Below, piece by piece: positions 34,964 through 44,706 of a stretch of 64,000 nucleotides of DNA; the stretch's first letter is position 1; every line of letters begins with the position of its first letter. Where the stretch lies: the NCBI GenBank assembly GCA_003650125.1, contig QNFX01000002.1:50192-114191 (forward strand), read 5' to 3'. Source of the DNA: Campylobacterota bacterium (lineage in GTDB: Bacteria; Bdellovibrionota; Bacteriovoracia; Bacteriovoracales; Bacteriovoracaceae). The notes beneath the pieces were generated by a model. The model had not been told where the DNA came from. It did no database searches and was given only the letters and a program-made list of their open reading frames with translations. Both the position numbers and the translations under genes were made by a program.

Positions 34964-35806
34964 TCAGATTTCCTTTTTTGCCCAGAATTCTCTTTGTTCC
35001 TTTCTTCCTCGGGTGATTAGTGACCTTATTTTACTTTTTACTTTTAAAACTTCTTTATTTATCTCTTTATCGGTGGAATCAGGTGAAAGATCTTTGTTTA
35101 TACTGATGGGATCACCAATATGAATATCGACTGGAGAAGGTAGTGGGAAATAGTTAGTAGAGATAGGGATTGCGGGAAGTCCCAGAGTTTTGGCCAAGCT
35201 TTTTAAATGATAAACAAAAGGAAAGCATTCTTCACAGCCAATAACCGCTACGGGCAAGATATCAAATCCTGATGAGAGGGCCATACGATAAAACCCGTTA
35301 GTGAACTTTTGTAATTTATAAAATTCATTAGTGCTCTTAGCGACTCCTTGCAATCCTTCAGGAAAAACCAAGATTGATTCACCTCTTTCCATTAACTTAA
35401 GACAGTTTTGTCTATCCCCTAAAACTGCACCAGTTTGGGCAAACCATTCTCCTAAAAAAGGCAGAGAGGTAACAAATCGATCCACCATCGCCCGCATGAT
35501 TCTTGGCGGGGCAATTTCCAGTAAAAAGGCCATGCCAATTAACATAGCATCAATAGGCACCTGACCTGTGTGATTAGAAATAATCATATAAGGTCGATCT
35601 AATACTTTCTCTTTCCCAAATAGCCTTACTTTGAAATATTCAGAATAGAAGGGATAAAGCTTAAGTAAGGTTTCTTTAGCAGCGTCAATATCAAGACCCC
35701 AGGGGTCTTTGCCATTGGTATATTGGGTCGAGAGACAGGAATAGATTTGTTCTAACTTTTCCTCGTCAATTTTGGCAGAAAATAAGTTGTCTAAGAGATC
35801 TATCAT
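34964..35806 (-). CDS. 1-acyl-glycerol-3-phosphate acyltransferase family (PlsC)
   Basis: 280 residues. Acyltransferase motif I is NHTGQVPID (NHxxxxD), motif III is FPEGLQG, with substrate-site residues between. It would transfer an acyl chain to lysophosphatidate or another acceptor. It is first in a two-gene minus-strand unit with the SDR enzyme. Confidence 0.85.
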   Translation of the reverse strand: MIDLLDNLFSAKIDEEKLEQIYSCLSTQYTNGKDPWGLDIDAAKETLLKLYPFYSEYFKVRLFGKEKVLDRPYMIISNHTGQVPIDAMLIGMAFLLEIAPPRIMRAMVDRFVTSLPFLGEWFAQTGAVLGDRQNCLKLMERGESILVFPEGLQGVAKSTNEFYKLQKFTNGFYRMALSSGFDILPVAVIGCEECFPFVYHLKSLAKTLGLPAIPISTNYFPLPSPVDIHIGDPISINKDLSPDSTDKEINKEVLKVKSKIRSLITRGRKEQREFWAKKEI

Positions 35807-35896
35807 TAGTTTTTAATTACCTCATAAAGAACAATTTTTGGAAATTAAATTGCTTAAGATCAGCTCAGAGAGCTATAATTTTTATGGGAGATCATT

Positions 35897-36205
35897 ATGA
35901 CTAAAAAAGAACCCGATTGGAAAGCTAGGGCCCAGGAATTGATTCAGGTGGCCCAGGATGAGTTAAAAAAGACCGCTGAGATCGGGAAAAAAATGCTTTT
36001 TGCCTCTCAAAAAACTACAGAACTTAGAGATTATTATGAAATGTTAGGTCATAAAGCAGTCACGGAACTTAAAAGTAAAAAATTAGTATGGGCCGATCCT
36101 GAGGTAACAGAGATTATGGAGCAGATACAAGAGATGGAAAGAGGTCTTCAGGAAATTGAAGAGGATGTGAGAAAGATTAAGTCTGGAAGTGCTAAGAAGG
36201 TCTAA
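35897..36205 (+). CDS. Small coiled-coil protein, unknown function
   Basis: 102 residues, almost entirely helical and charged (KARAQELIQVAQDELKKTAEIG and a C-terminal MEQIQEMERGLQEIEEDVRKIK coiled coil). No signal peptide. GGGAGA precedes the ATG by 8 bases. Convergent with the EngB gene, stops overlapping by 4 bases. Confidence 0.7.
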   Translation: MTKKEPDWKARAQELIQVAQDELKKTAEIGKKMLFASQKTTELRDYYEMLGHKAVTELKSKKLVWADPEVTEIMEQIQEMERGLQEIEEDVRKIKSGSAKKV

Positions 36206-36831
36206 AGAAGCGTACCAACGAGGGCCTGGGAAAGAGCATCAACTCCGGTTCCCTTTTCGGCCGATATAAAATGAATCTGTTTAACTGATGTAAATTCTTT
36301 TGCTATTTTTTTTACGCTAGCTTTCTCTTTTTGAGTACGAAGCTTATCCATTTTATTAAATACTAAAGCGACATCTAGAGGAAAATGTTCAAAATATTCG
36401 AATAAGGATTGATCGGCCTTTTGGTTGGGGTGTCTTGCATCTTGGATGTTAACCATAGTCAAACCTCGAGGCGCATTCATGAAAAAGGTGTCCATGAGTT
36501 TTCGCCAATTCTTCAACATTTCCTTGGAAACTTGGGCATGTCCGTAGCCTGGTAGATCAAAGAGATAAAACTTTCCTTCCACTTGAGAGAGGGAGAAAGA
36601 AAAAATATTGATCTGCCTGGTTCTTCCAGGAGTTTTAGATACTCGGGCGGTGCTTTTGCCAAACATTTTATTAATGGTAGTGGATTTTCCTGTATTAGAT
36701 CGCCCTACAAAGGCGAGGCCCTTGATTTCTGTATTTTGGGAGATCCAGTCCAGTAGTTCATCAGCGGTTTCATAACCTCTTAAAAATTTGGCACTTCCTT
36801 TAACTATTTCGATAGACAATTTTGACTCCAA
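36202..36831 (-). CDS. engB: EngB/YsxC ribosome-biogenesis GTPase
   Basis: 209 residues. G1 is GRSNTGKST, G2/G3 region TPGRTRQINIFS then LFDLPGYGHA (G3 DxPG), G4 is NKMDK, and G5 SAEKGTG. This family helps assemble the large ribosomal subunit. The N-terminal extension is short. It is divergently oriented to the sigma-54 activator gene. Confidence 0.95.
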   Translation of the reverse strand: MESKLSIEIVKGSAKFLRGYETADELLDWISQNTEIKGLAFVGRSNTGKSTTINKMFGKSTARVSKTPGRTRQINIFSFSLSQVEGKFYLFDLPGYGHAQVSKEMLKNWRKLMDTFFMNAPRGLTMVNIQDARHPNQKADQSLFEYFEHFPLDVALVFNKMDKLRTQKEKASVKKIAKEFTSVKQIHFISAEKGTGVDALSQALVGTLL

Positions 36832-36958
36832 AATGACTTTATAATAACACGGCGTCCAACTGGCCAGTCTTTTCTAAGAACAGACTTTCTCACAGAGGAA
36901 CAAGATCCTTTTAAAATTAGCCCTTTAAAAGTGGAATGAAAATTGAATAGGGAAGTTT

Positions 36959-38242
36959 ATGGAAAAATTACAGCTAAAAAATTACTTTGCTGATGGACTG
37001 CTTGAAGCAAATGGCGCCAGGCTCAACGATAAACTTCTAATTTTACCGATTCAGGGCAGAAAAAAGGAAATATCCCTTAATCGTAGGAGTTTTAAGATTA
37101 ATTCATACGATGAAATAGGGGTATGTCTTAAAGATTCCACAGTGTATCTGCCGCATAAAAAGGGAAATTTTTCTTTCTCCCTGACGCTAATAGCGAGAGA
37201 GGGGAAAGATGAAAGTTACTCTAGGTATCTTTTAAAATCTCATACGGGATGGCCTTTTAAAATAAATGGGACTTTAAGTTTTGAATCTTTTATTGAAAGA
37301 GGTGATGTCATTGATCTCTCCTATAATAGGCTCATAGTGGAAGAGGTTCTTGAAATTGTTAATCCCTTAAAACCCGAAGAGAAAAAAATAATAGAGTCGG
37401 ACTTAGATATAATAATTGAAGGGGAAACTGGAACAGGCAAGTCAAGATTGGCACGAATCATTCATGAAAAAAGTGGTAGGCCGGGAGACTTTGTTCCGAT
37501 TAATATATCGGCCTTTTCTAGGGGAATTATAGAGTCTGAACTTTTTGGCCATGTGAAAGGGGCCTTTACGGGGGCAATTTTCAATAAAAGGGGGGCCTTT
37601 CTCCAGGCCAATAATGGGACACTTTTTTTAGATGAGATTGATTCTCTGCCTTTAGAATTACAAACGAAGCTTTTACTTTTTCTCGATTCAAAGGAGTTAA
37701 GGCCAGTTGGAGGAGAGCAAACCAGGAAGGTTAATGTCAGGATCATCTATGCTACCGGGCAAAAATTAAGGTATTTGGTGGAAGAGGATCGCCTGAGGAA
37801 GGATTTTTATTTTCGGATTAGCTCGGGAGCGAGCATATCTCTTTTGCCTTTGCGGAATAATCACAAGCTTTTAGAATATCTCTGTCAGGAATTATCGTTT
37901 AAAGAAAATAAATTTATTTCACCTAAGCTTATTGAATATTATAAAACGTTTTCTTGGCCTGGTAATATTAGGCAGCTTTTAGGTCATTTGAATAAAAAAA
38001 TGAAGCTGGCAAAGGGAAGAAAAATAGAAATGGATCATTTCGATGAGGATCTTTTCTTACATGAAGATTTCAAGTCCCAAGTGGGCCCCTCTTTTCTAAC
38101 GTTAGATCAAGTCAAGATGGAGTATATTCATAAGGTTTACCTCTATACAGGAAAGAATTTTACCCGCAGTGCTGAAATACTTGGAGTTTCCGCCAATACA
38201 GTAAAATCATCTATGAAAAAATTAAGCACCAATGATTTGTGA
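36959..38242 (+). CDS. Sigma-54-dependent transcriptional activator with FHA-like N-terminus
   Basis: 427 residues. The first ~130 are beta-rich, with HKKGNFSFSLTL and a later INGTLSFESFIERGDVIDLSYNRLIVEE segment, like FHA-domain activators rather than a response-regulator receiver. The AAA+ domain has Walker A GETGTGKS (155-162), an intact sigma-54 loop GAFTGA (201-206) and Walker B FLDEIDSL. A C-terminal Fis-type helix-turn-helix follows (KNFTRSAEILGVSANTVKSSMKKL). It would drive sigma-54 promoters, perhaps in response to Thr phosphorylation; no target was found. Confidence 0.9.
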   Translation: MEKLQLKNYFADGLLEANGARLNDKLLILPIQGRKKEISLNRRSFKINSYDEIGVCLKDSTVYLPHKKGNFSFSLTLIAREGKDESYSRYLLKSHTGWPFKINGTLSFESFIERGDVIDLSYNRLIVEEVLEIVNPLKPEEKKIIESDLDIIIEGETGTGKSRLARIIHEKSGRPGDFVPINISAFSRGIIESELFGHVKGAFTGAIFNKRGAFLQANNGTLFLDEIDSLPLELQTKLLLFLDSKELRPVGGEQTRKVNVRIIYATGQKLRYLVEEDRLRKDFYFRISSGASISLLPLRNNHKLLEYLCQELSFKENKFISPKLIEYYKTFSWPGNIRQLLGHLNKKMKLAKGRKIEMDHFDEDLFLHEDFKSQVGPSFLTLDQVKMEYIHKVYLYTGKNFTRSAEILGVSANTVKSSMKKLSTNDL

Positions 38243-38926
38243 AATAAAAACTTTTTCTATTTCGCCTTTTATTCCAAGGTCCTTTAAAAGGATATCAAGC
38301 TCAATTTTAATTTTTCTTTTGATAATATATTTCCCCTCATTGGTTAGGGGGAAATGAGGAATTATTTCTTCGGTAGTAAGATTTAATTTATCATATATAA
38401 GATCAAGGTTTTGAGCATTATTTTCGGTGAAAAAGGTTTTAATATATCTGTTTGAGGCCCTAAGATTTAAACTTAGAATTAACCTTTTTATAGAATTAGT
38501 ACTTTTTATATAGATTGGAAAATAGATATCATCGACCAAGAATTCCCTTTCTTTATATTTAAAAAAGGCCGGTTTTCTGAGTTGTTTTAATTGATATATT
38601 TCTTTAACAACATCATCAATAGGTTTTTCTTGGCCAAGCCTGAGTGCCTGTTTATGAAAAAATACAATGGTGCTTACTAAAATAGTGACAGATATAAAAC
38701 TGGGGGAAAATATAAAGGAATAAAATTGTTTATACTTAGGAGCTGCTCCTTTTTTTTTGTTAGTCGAACCATATATCCAGTTTATAAATTTTTCATATTG
38801 ATGATTAAATTTTTTAAAAAGGGGCCTAGCTTTTTCTTTGAAGTTGGGCATGTGATTTCTGACAAAAATGAGAAAGTCCTCTAACTTGCTATTGATAAAA
38901 TTGATTAATTTGATAAAAGATTCCAT
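38222..38926 (-). CDS. Single-pass membrane protein of unknown function
   Basis: 234 residues, basic cytoplasmic N-terminal ~70, one hydrophobic segment at about 72-92 (FYSFIFSPSFISVTILVSTIVFF), and a C-terminal extracytoplasmic beta-rich domain. No lipobox. It overlaps the 3' end of the activator gene by 21 bases, convergently. Confidence 0.65.
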   Translation of the reverse strand: MESFIKLINFINSKLEDFLIFVRNHMPNFKEKARPLFKKFNHQYEKFINWIYGSTNKKKGAAPKYKQFYSFIFSPSFISVTILVSTIVFFHKQALRLGQEKPIDDVVKEIYQLKQLRKPAFFKYKEREFLVDDIYFPIYIKSTNSIKRLILSLNLRASNRYIKTFFTENNAQNLDLIYDKLNLTTEEIIPHFPLTNEGKYIIKRKIKIELDILLKDLGIKGEIEKVFISQIIGA

Positions 38927-38999
38927 TTAGAAAATAATCGGTAAAGGTGGCCTCAAATTGTATTTCTTAGGCGCTAGGGGAAAAATTATCCGTGTAAAA

Positions 39000-39021
39000 T
39001 TGGCCATACTATAATGGTCAA
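39000..39021. promoter_or_regulatory. Inverted repeat overlapping a -10-like TATAAT upstream of accA
   Basis: TTGGCCAT (39000-39007) and ATGGTCAA (39014-39021) form an 8-bp stem with one wobble pair. TATAAT at 39010-39015 lies in it. No matching -35 at 17 bases, so the promoter is unproven. About 95 bases upstream of accA. Confidence 0.3.
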
Positions 39022-39110
39022 GAGCTTGCTATGAAGCGTCATTATAAATGAAATATAGACAATCTGTGGTGAGAATGGAAAAAAGGTTCTTTACTCAAAC
39101 GTGACTTAAT

Positions 39111-40070
39111 ATGAGCATTTTCACACTTAATTTTGAAAAACCCGTAAAAGTACTAGAAGACCAGATTGAAGAGTTAAAGCTGGCCTCATGTGGAAAGGGT
39201 ATCGATGTTTCTAGTGAAATTAAGGCCTTAGAAAGAAAGACCTCTCAGTTAATCAAAGAAATTTATTCAAAGCTTACTCCTTGGGAACAAGTTCAGCTCT
39301 CAAGACATCCCAACCGTCCTCATACCAAAGATTATGTCAGTCGCATTTTTGATGACTTTTACGAATTGCATGGTGATCGAAAATTCGCCGATGACCCTGC
39401 TGTAATCGCTGGTTTTGGAAAGTTAGATGGGCAAAGAGTAGCTGTTGTTGGAATTGAAAAGGGACGAAAGACAAAGGAAAAGCTCCATCATAATTTTGGC
39501 ATGCCCAGACCTGAAGGGTATCGCAAGGCCTTAAGGATTATGAAAATGGCCTCTAGATTTTCTGTGCCCATAATAACTTTTATTGATACCCCCGGCGCCT
39601 ATCCTGGGATTGGGGCAGAGGAAAGAGGGCAAGCGTCCGCAATAGCTGAAAATATTGAGGAGATGTTTGATCTTGATGTGCCGGTAGTAAGTATTGTCAT
39701 TGGTGAAGGTGGATCTGGTGGGGCCTTAGGTTTGGCCATTGCTGACAAACTATTAATGCTTGAATATTCCATCTATTCAGTTATCTCACCTGAGTCATGT
39801 GCCTCAATATTGTGGGCCGATTCTAAAATGGCGGAAACCGCCGCTAATTCGCTTCAATTAGGTGCCTTAAAGGCGATGGAGTTAAAAGTTGCGGATGAGA
39901 TTATAGGTGAGCCCTCCGGAGGTGCTCATCGAGATCCTGATGAAATCACAGCAAGAGTTAAAAAGGCCCTATATGAGTCTATAAATAAACTCAAAAATAA
40001 ATCTCCTGATGAATTAAAATCTTCTAGGTATAATAAATATCGTTCACTTGGAAAGGAAAGTTTGATTTAA
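39111..40070 (+). CDS. accA: Acetyl-CoA carboxylase carboxyltransferase subunit alpha
   Basis: 319 residues, the family's usual length. Typical segments are PWEQVQLSRHPNRPHTKDYV, FDDFYELHGDRKFADDPAV, FIDTPGAYPGIGAEERGQ and the GEGGSGGALG oxyanion region. With AccD it transfers the carboxyl group from biotin to acetyl-CoA for fatty acid synthesis. It directly precedes yicC, whose ATG follows the stop with no gap. Confidence 0.97.
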   Translation: MSIFTLNFEKPVKVLEDQIEELKLASCGKGIDVSSEIKALERKTSQLIKEIYSKLTPWEQVQLSRHPNRPHTKDYVSRIFDDFYELHGDRKFADDPAVIAGFGKLDGQRVAVVGIEKGRKTKEKLHHNFGMPRPEGYRKALRIMKMASRFSVPIITFIDTPGAYPGIGAEERGQASAIAENIEEMFDLDVPVVSIVIGEGGSGGALGLAIADKLLMLEYSIYSVISPESCASILWADSKMAETAANSLQLGALKAMELKVADEIIGEPSGGAHRDPDEITARVKKALYESINKLKNKSPDELKSSRYNKYRSLGKESLI

Positions 40071-40943
40071 ATGGGTATTCAATCAATGACAGGTTTTGGC
40101 CGAGGACAGGCCGGGATAGCAGGCCTGCATGTAGGGATTGAGATTAAAAGTGTTAATCATCGCTTTATGGATACCCGCTTTAAAATTCCTATAGAATTCT
40201 TAGATCAAGAATTAATTTTTAAAAAGAAATTATCAGAGAAATTTAAAAGAGGTTCTTTTGATATTTTTCTAAACTATAAAATCCCAGAAGATAATTTAGT
40301 AGAAAAATTAGATAAAAATAAGATAAAAAAATATATTTCAGAAATTATTGCCCTCGCTGACAATGTATCGCCTCAATTTTCCCCTACTGATTTTTTACGA
40401 TCTGAATTTTATTTAGATTCTAAATTAGAAGGTGATCAAAGAGATAATTTGATCAGCATCGTTCATCAATCTTTTGATCAAGCTGCCAAAGAACTATATA
40501 AGTCTAGGTATTCAGAAGGTGAAAGATTAGTTGTGGTAATAAAAAACCATTTGAATGATTTTAAAGAGCATTTTTCAAAAATTGAGAAATTAGCAGAAAC
40601 ATATCAAGAACATATCGAGACTAAGTTAAAAAAGAGATTTCATGATCTTAAGAATGAATTTTCTTTAGATGAAAATAGATTTTATCAAGAAGTTATTTAT
40701 TATCTGGAAAAACTTGATATTCATGAAGAAATTAATCGGATCAATTCCCATTTAGTAGAGCTTACTTCAGTGATTGAAGGAAAAGGAGAAGTGGGAAGAA
40801 AAATTGAATTCTTATTACAAGAGCTAAATCGGGAAACAAATACCATAGGTTCTAAGGCGGGGTTAAAGGAAATTTCCGAATCTGTCATTCCTATGAAAGT
40901 TCATTTAGAAAAGATTAGAGAGCAGGCCCTTAATTTGGAGTAA
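40071..40943 (+). CDS. yicC: YicC family protein
   Basis: 290 residues. N-terminal signature MTGFGRGQAG and KSVNHRFMDTRFKIP; C-terminal motif LLQELNRETNTIGSKAG with a conserved charged end. YicC proteins are endoribonucleases or stress proteins. Tandem with gmk, as in many bacteria. Confidence 0.93.
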   Translation: MGIQSMTGFGRGQAGIAGLHVGIEIKSVNHRFMDTRFKIPIEFLDQELIFKKKLSEKFKRGSFDIFLNYKIPEDNLVEKLDKNKIKKYISEIIALADNVSPQFSPTDFLRSEFYLDSKLEGDQRDNLISIVHQSFDQAAKELYKSRYSEGERLVVVIKNHLNDFKEHFSKIEKLAETYQEHIETKLKKRFHDLKNEFSLDENRFYQEVIYYLEKLDIHEEINRINSHLVELTSVIEGKGEVGRKIEFLLQELNRETNTIGSKAGLKEISESVIPMKVHLEKIREQALNLE

Positions 40944-40945
40944 AT

Positions 40946-41512
40946 ATGCCAAAAGGAAAAATAATCGTCGTCAGCGCACCTTCCGGATCTGGAAAATCAA
41001 CTCTTATCAAAGAAATTAAACAAAAATTTCCCGATATTCTCGAATCCATATCAACTACGACAAGACTTCCAAGAGAGCATGAAGAAAATGGGAAGCACTA
41101 TTTTTTTGTTACTAAGGAAGAATTTTTAAAGCAAAAGCGAGAGGATGACTTTATCGAATGGGCCGAGGTCCATGATAACTTTTATGGAACTTCTAAAACC
41201 TTTGTTGAGACCAATCTCTCGCAAGGAAATTCTGTACTTTTTGATATCGACGTTCAAGGGGCCAATAATTTAAAGGCCCTTTATGGAGATGAGGCCAGGG
41301 TTATTTTTATCCTCCCACCATCACTAGAGGAATTAGAAAGAAGGCTCAGGAATCGAGGCACAGAGACCGAAACAGCATTAAATACTCGACTTAGAAACGC
41401 TAGGAAAGAGATGGAATATAAAGAAAAGGCCGATTTCGTGCTAGTAAATGATGATTTAGAGCAGTCCAAGGAGAAAATGGTATCTCTTGTTAGAGGCATA
41501 TTGGAGGAGTAG
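40946..41512 (+). CDS. gmk: Guanylate kinase
   Basis: 188 residues. P-loop SAPSGSGKST near residues 9-18, then STTTRLPREHEENGKHYFF and the IDVQGA segment. Phosphorylates GMP to GDP. Followed by spoT/rel with a 2-base gap; rpoZ, which lies between these genes in many bacteria, is absent here. Confidence 0.97.
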   Translation: MPKGKIIVVSAPSGSGKSTLIKEIKQKFPDILESISTTTRLPREHEENGKHYFFVTKEEFLKQKREDDFIEWAEVHDNFYGTSKTFVETNLSQGNSVLFDIDVQGANNLKALYGDEARVIFILPPSLEELERRLRNRGTETETALNTRLRNARKEMEYKEKADFVLVNDDLEQSKEKMVSLVRGILEE

Positions 41513-41514
41513 GG

Positions 41515-43689
41515 GTGAGGCATCAATTAGATTTTTCTCACGAGAGGGAGTTATCCCTTGAAGAGCTCAAGAGAAGGATAAAATCTTACATTCCTGCTGC
41601 TGACTTTACCATGCTGGAGAAGGCATACAACTTCGCTAAAAATGCTCATACAGGCCAAAAAAGAAGTTCTGGAGAAGATTATTTCATTCATCCTCTAAAT
41701 GTTGCAGCTACTTTGGTTAGATTGCGGATGGATATGGATAGTATCGTGGCCGGCCTCTTACATGATGTAATTGAAGACTGTGATGTAAAACCAGAAGAAA
41801 TAGAACAAGAGTTTTCACCTGAAATGGCCGAAATTGTTGTGGGTCTAACTAAAATTTCTAAAATTAAATTTAAAACTAAGGAAGAGTCACAGGCCGAAAA
41901 CTTCAGAAAAATGGTTGTGGCCATGGCCAAGGATCTCCGGGTTATTATTGTTAAGCTCGCGGATCGCATGCACAATATGAGAACTCTGCAATACATGTCT
42001 GATGAAAAGCAGAAAAAGAAAGCACAAGAAACTCTAGATATTTATGTTCCACTTTCCTCTCGCCTCGGGATTAACTCGGTCAAGGGAGAGTTGGAAGACC
42101 TCTGCCTAAGATTTTTAAAACCTGATATTTATTATCGTTTGGCGGAAAAAGTCGCCATGAAAAAATCTGAGCGGAAAAAATATATTAAAGAAGTGATCGA
42201 TGAGATTCAAGAAAAGTTACTCCACTATTCCTTAAGAGCTGATGTGACGGGAAGGCCTAAGCATTTTTACTCAATTTATAAAAAAATGATTGCTCGGGGG
42301 GTAGACTTTGACCAGATTCAAGATGTTTTGGCCTTTCGAATAATTGTAAACAATATAACAGAATGTTATAAGGCCTTAGGAATAATTCATTCTTCCTTTA
42401 CCCCCATACCGGGCAGATTTAAAGACTATATCGCTATTCCTAAAATAAACAATTATCAAAGTTTGCACACGACAGTTATAGGCCCTAAGAGTGAGCGAAT
42501 TGAAATCCAGATTAGAACTTTTGAAATGGATGAAGTCGCAGAAACCGGAGTTGCCGCTCACTGGAAATATAAAGAGGATGATAAAAATATCAGAAGAAAC
42601 TTAGAGTGGGTTCAGGAACTATTAGAGTTTAATCAAAGTGTTGAATCAAATGCTGAGTTTATGAATGTTATTAAAACTGATTTGGATATTGGTGGAATTT
42701 TTATTTTCACCCCCAAGGGAGATGTAAAAGAACTTAAGTATGGATCAACACCTCTTGATTTTGCTTATGCTGTTCATACGGAAGTTGGAGACCACTGCGT
42801 GGGTGCCAAAGTAAATGGTAAAATGGTCTCTCTTCGCCATACTTTAAAATCAGGGGATTCCATTGATATACTGACCTCTAAAACTCAGACTCCTTCAAGG
42901 GAATGGTTAAAACTGGTCAAGACAGGTCGGGCCAAATCAAAAATTAAACAATTTCTCATAAAAGAAGAACGGGATAAAAACTCTTTAATAGGTAAAGAAA
43001 TTTTAGATAAAGCATTAAAAGTTTTTACAACCTCTTTAAAAGGACTTAGGAAGGCCGGAGAACTTGATAAGCTGATTAAAAATTTTAAACTACCAGATGA
43101 AGAGGAACTCTATGTTCGCTTCGGTACTGGGAAAATAACTCCTAAAGATCTCGTCTCATTTTTTCCCTCAGTAGATCAGGCAGAAGATAAGATTAAAGAA
43201 ATTGATTCCTATCATAAACAATTATCTAAAGCGGTTATTAGAAAGACTAGAAAAGATAATGCTATTTTAGTGGAAGGAATGGATGATGTTTTAGTTAGGC
43301 TTGCTCTTTGTTGTAACCCTATCCCGGGAGATCCAATCCAAGGCTATATTACTACAGGGCGAGGAATTACTGTTCATACTACAGATTGTCCGAGAATAGA
43401 TGCTGGAGATTTTAATAGATTAGTTAGTGTGGAATGGAATCCAGAGTTTGGATTTAAGCATCCAGTTAAAATAAGAGTTATCACTCATGATAAACCGGGA
43501 ATACTCTCTTCTATTTCTAAGGCAATTAATAGCTATGGTATAAATATAAGATCTGCTTTGGCAAAATCGCTTCCAGACACTAAAGGTAGCTTCATTTTTG
43601 AAATAGAGGTAAAGGATTACAGTGAACTTTTAGGGGTTATTAGTGCTGTTGAGGCCTTAGAAGAAGTAATAAGTGTTATAAGAGTCTAG
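41515..43689 (+). CDS. spoT: Bifunctional (p)ppGpp synthetase/hydrolase (Rel/SpoT)
   Basis: 724 residues from GTG. The HD hydrolase motif is GLLHDVIEDC (H83, D84); the synthetase domain has RFKDYIAIPK (about 301-310; RxKD is the bifunctional signature, as against ExDD of RelA) and the EIQIRTFEMDEVAETGVAAHWKYK catalytic stretch. TGS (GDVKELKYGSTPLDFAYAVH) and a C-terminal ACT domain follow. It makes and breaks (p)ppGpp, the stringent-response signal. Last of the accA-yicC-gmk-spoT run. Confidence 0.96.
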   Translation: MRHQLDFSHERELSLEELKRRIKSYIPAADFTMLEKAYNFAKNAHTGQKRSSGEDYFIHPLNVAATLVRLRMDMDSIVAGLLHDVIEDCDVKPEEIEQEFSPEMAEIVVGLTKISKIKFKTKEESQAENFRKMVVAMAKDLRVIIVKLADRMHNMRTLQYMSDEKQKKKAQETLDIYVPLSSRLGINSVKGELEDLCLRFLKPDIYYRLAEKVAMKKSERKKYIKEVIDEIQEKLLHYSLRADVTGRPKHFYSIYKKMIARGVDFDQIQDVLAFRIIVNNITECYKALGIIHSSFTPIPGRFKDYIAIPKINNYQSLHTTVIGPKSERIEIQIRTFEMDEVAETGVAAHWKYKEDDKNIRRNLEWVQELLEFNQSVESNAEFMNVIKTDLDIGGIFIFTPKGDVKELKYGSTPLDFAYAVHTEVGDHCVGAKVNGKMVSLRHTLKSGDSIDILTSKTQTPSREWLKLVKTGRAKSKIKQFLIKEERDKNSLIGKEILDKALKVFTTSLKGLRKAGELDKLIKNFKLPDEEELYVRFGTGKITPKDLVSFFPSVDQAEDKIKEIDSYHKQLSKAVIRKTRKDNAILVEGMDDVLVRLALCCNPIPGDPIQGYITTGRGITVHTTDCPRIDAGDFNRLVSVEWNPEFGFKHPVKIRVITHDKPGILSSISKAINSYGINIRSALAKSLPDTKGSFIFEIEVKDYSELLGVISAVEALEEVISVIRV

Positions 43690-44318
43690 CTTGGTGACCA
43701 AAATAGAAATAGCAGATGAGTCCGAATCAACTTAATAATCTCCTTAGATAATATCTTTAAATTTCTCAAGTTAGAGTAGTTAGTTTCTCTCCCGATAAAA
43801 TTAATTTTATAGTCTTCATTTCCAGCATTTAATTTATCCATTATGAGATTGATTCTCATGAGATGATAATCATGAGAGATAATTAAGACATTTTTAAGAG
43901 TTGGATTCTTTCGAAGCATTCTTATCGTTGAGATACCATTTTCTACTGTATTACGGGCCCAATAATCTATATCCATTAGTTTAGGCCTGAGTTCTAAGTC
44001 AAATGGCTCTAGCAATTTTTCAAGTGTGTTATTTCGATTAACTCCGGTAATGAAAATTCTCGCCTGAGGATATTTTTGTGCCATTTTTAGCGCGAGAGGG
44101 ATTCTTCCTGAATGACCAGTAAAAACGGCAATCAAATCAGGGGTGAAATTATCTAATTTTTGGTAAGCTCTTAAATTTTTATCAAGTGATATTTGATGAA
44201 AAATAATACAAGAAAATGAATAAGTAAAAAAGAGGAATATTAAAGTATAAAGAGATATTTTAAAAAGCTTGTTTCTTTTATGTGGGAGGTGTCCAAAAAT
44301 GTGTTTTTTTTTAAACAT
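43686..44318 (-). CDS. YdcF/SanA-like DUF218 membrane protein
   Basis: 210 residues with one N-terminal membrane helix and a DUF218 domain: FTGHSGRIPLALKMAQ and VLIISHDYHLMRINLIMDKL. SanA and ElyC members affect envelope integrity; enzyme activity unknown. It overlaps spoT's end by 4 bases convergently and RidA's end by 8 bases on the same strand. Confidence 0.82.
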   Translation of the reverse strand: MFKKKHIFGHLPHKRNKLFKISLYTLIFLFFTYSFSCIIFHQISLDKNLRAYQKLDNFTPDLIAVFTGHSGRIPLALKMAQKYPQARIFITGVNRNNTLEKLLEPFDLELRPKLMDIDYWARNTVENGISTIRMLRKNPTLKNVLIISHDYHLMRINLIMDKLNAGNEDYKINFIGRETNYSNLRNLKILSKEIIKLIRTHLLFLFWSPS

Positions 44319-44703
44319 TATTGGTCGCAGCGATTACTTCAATTTCCACTAAGGCGTCTTTAGGTAAGGCACTGACTTCCACACAGCTTCTTGCAGGGTA
44401 TGGTTTTTCAAAATAAATTTTGTATTCTTCATTAACCGAACTAAAATTACCCAAGTCAGTTAGAAAAACGGTGGTCTTAATAATATTTTCTCGTTTTAAA
44501 TTTTGAGAGCCCAAGATAGTATCGATATTTTCTAAGATTTGTTTGATTTGATCTAAAACCCCTTCAGCAAGATGGCCGGTTTTAGGTTTAATGCCTATTT
44601 GTCCGGAAAAATAATAAACACCATTAAAAACCACGCCCTGAGAATAGGTACCAACGGCCTGAGGAGCTTCTTTGCAATCAATTATTTCTTTTTTAAATTC
44701 CAT
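44311..44703 (-). CDS. ridA: RidA family enamine/imine deaminase
   Basis: 130 residues, the family length. Signature PQAVGTYSQGV, GQIGIKPKTG and the C-terminal PARSCVEVSALPKDALVEIEVIA with the catalytic Arg and Glu region. It removes reactive 2-aminoacrylate made by PLP enzymes. It lies 4 bases after the malic enzyme gene on the minus strand. Confidence 0.93.
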   Translation of the reverse strand: MEFKKEIIDCKEAPQAVGTYSQGVVFNGVYYFSGQIGIKPKTGHLAEGVLDQIKQILENIDTILGSQNLKRENIIKTTVFLTDLGNFSSVNEEYKIYFEKPYPARSCVEVSALPKDALVEIEVIAATNNV

Positions 44704-44706
44704 TTT

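Noticed and set aside
36859..36868. 10-base palindrome ACTGGCCAGT between engB and the sigma-54 activator
   Set aside because: Too short to separate from chance, mostly because GGCC is common here.
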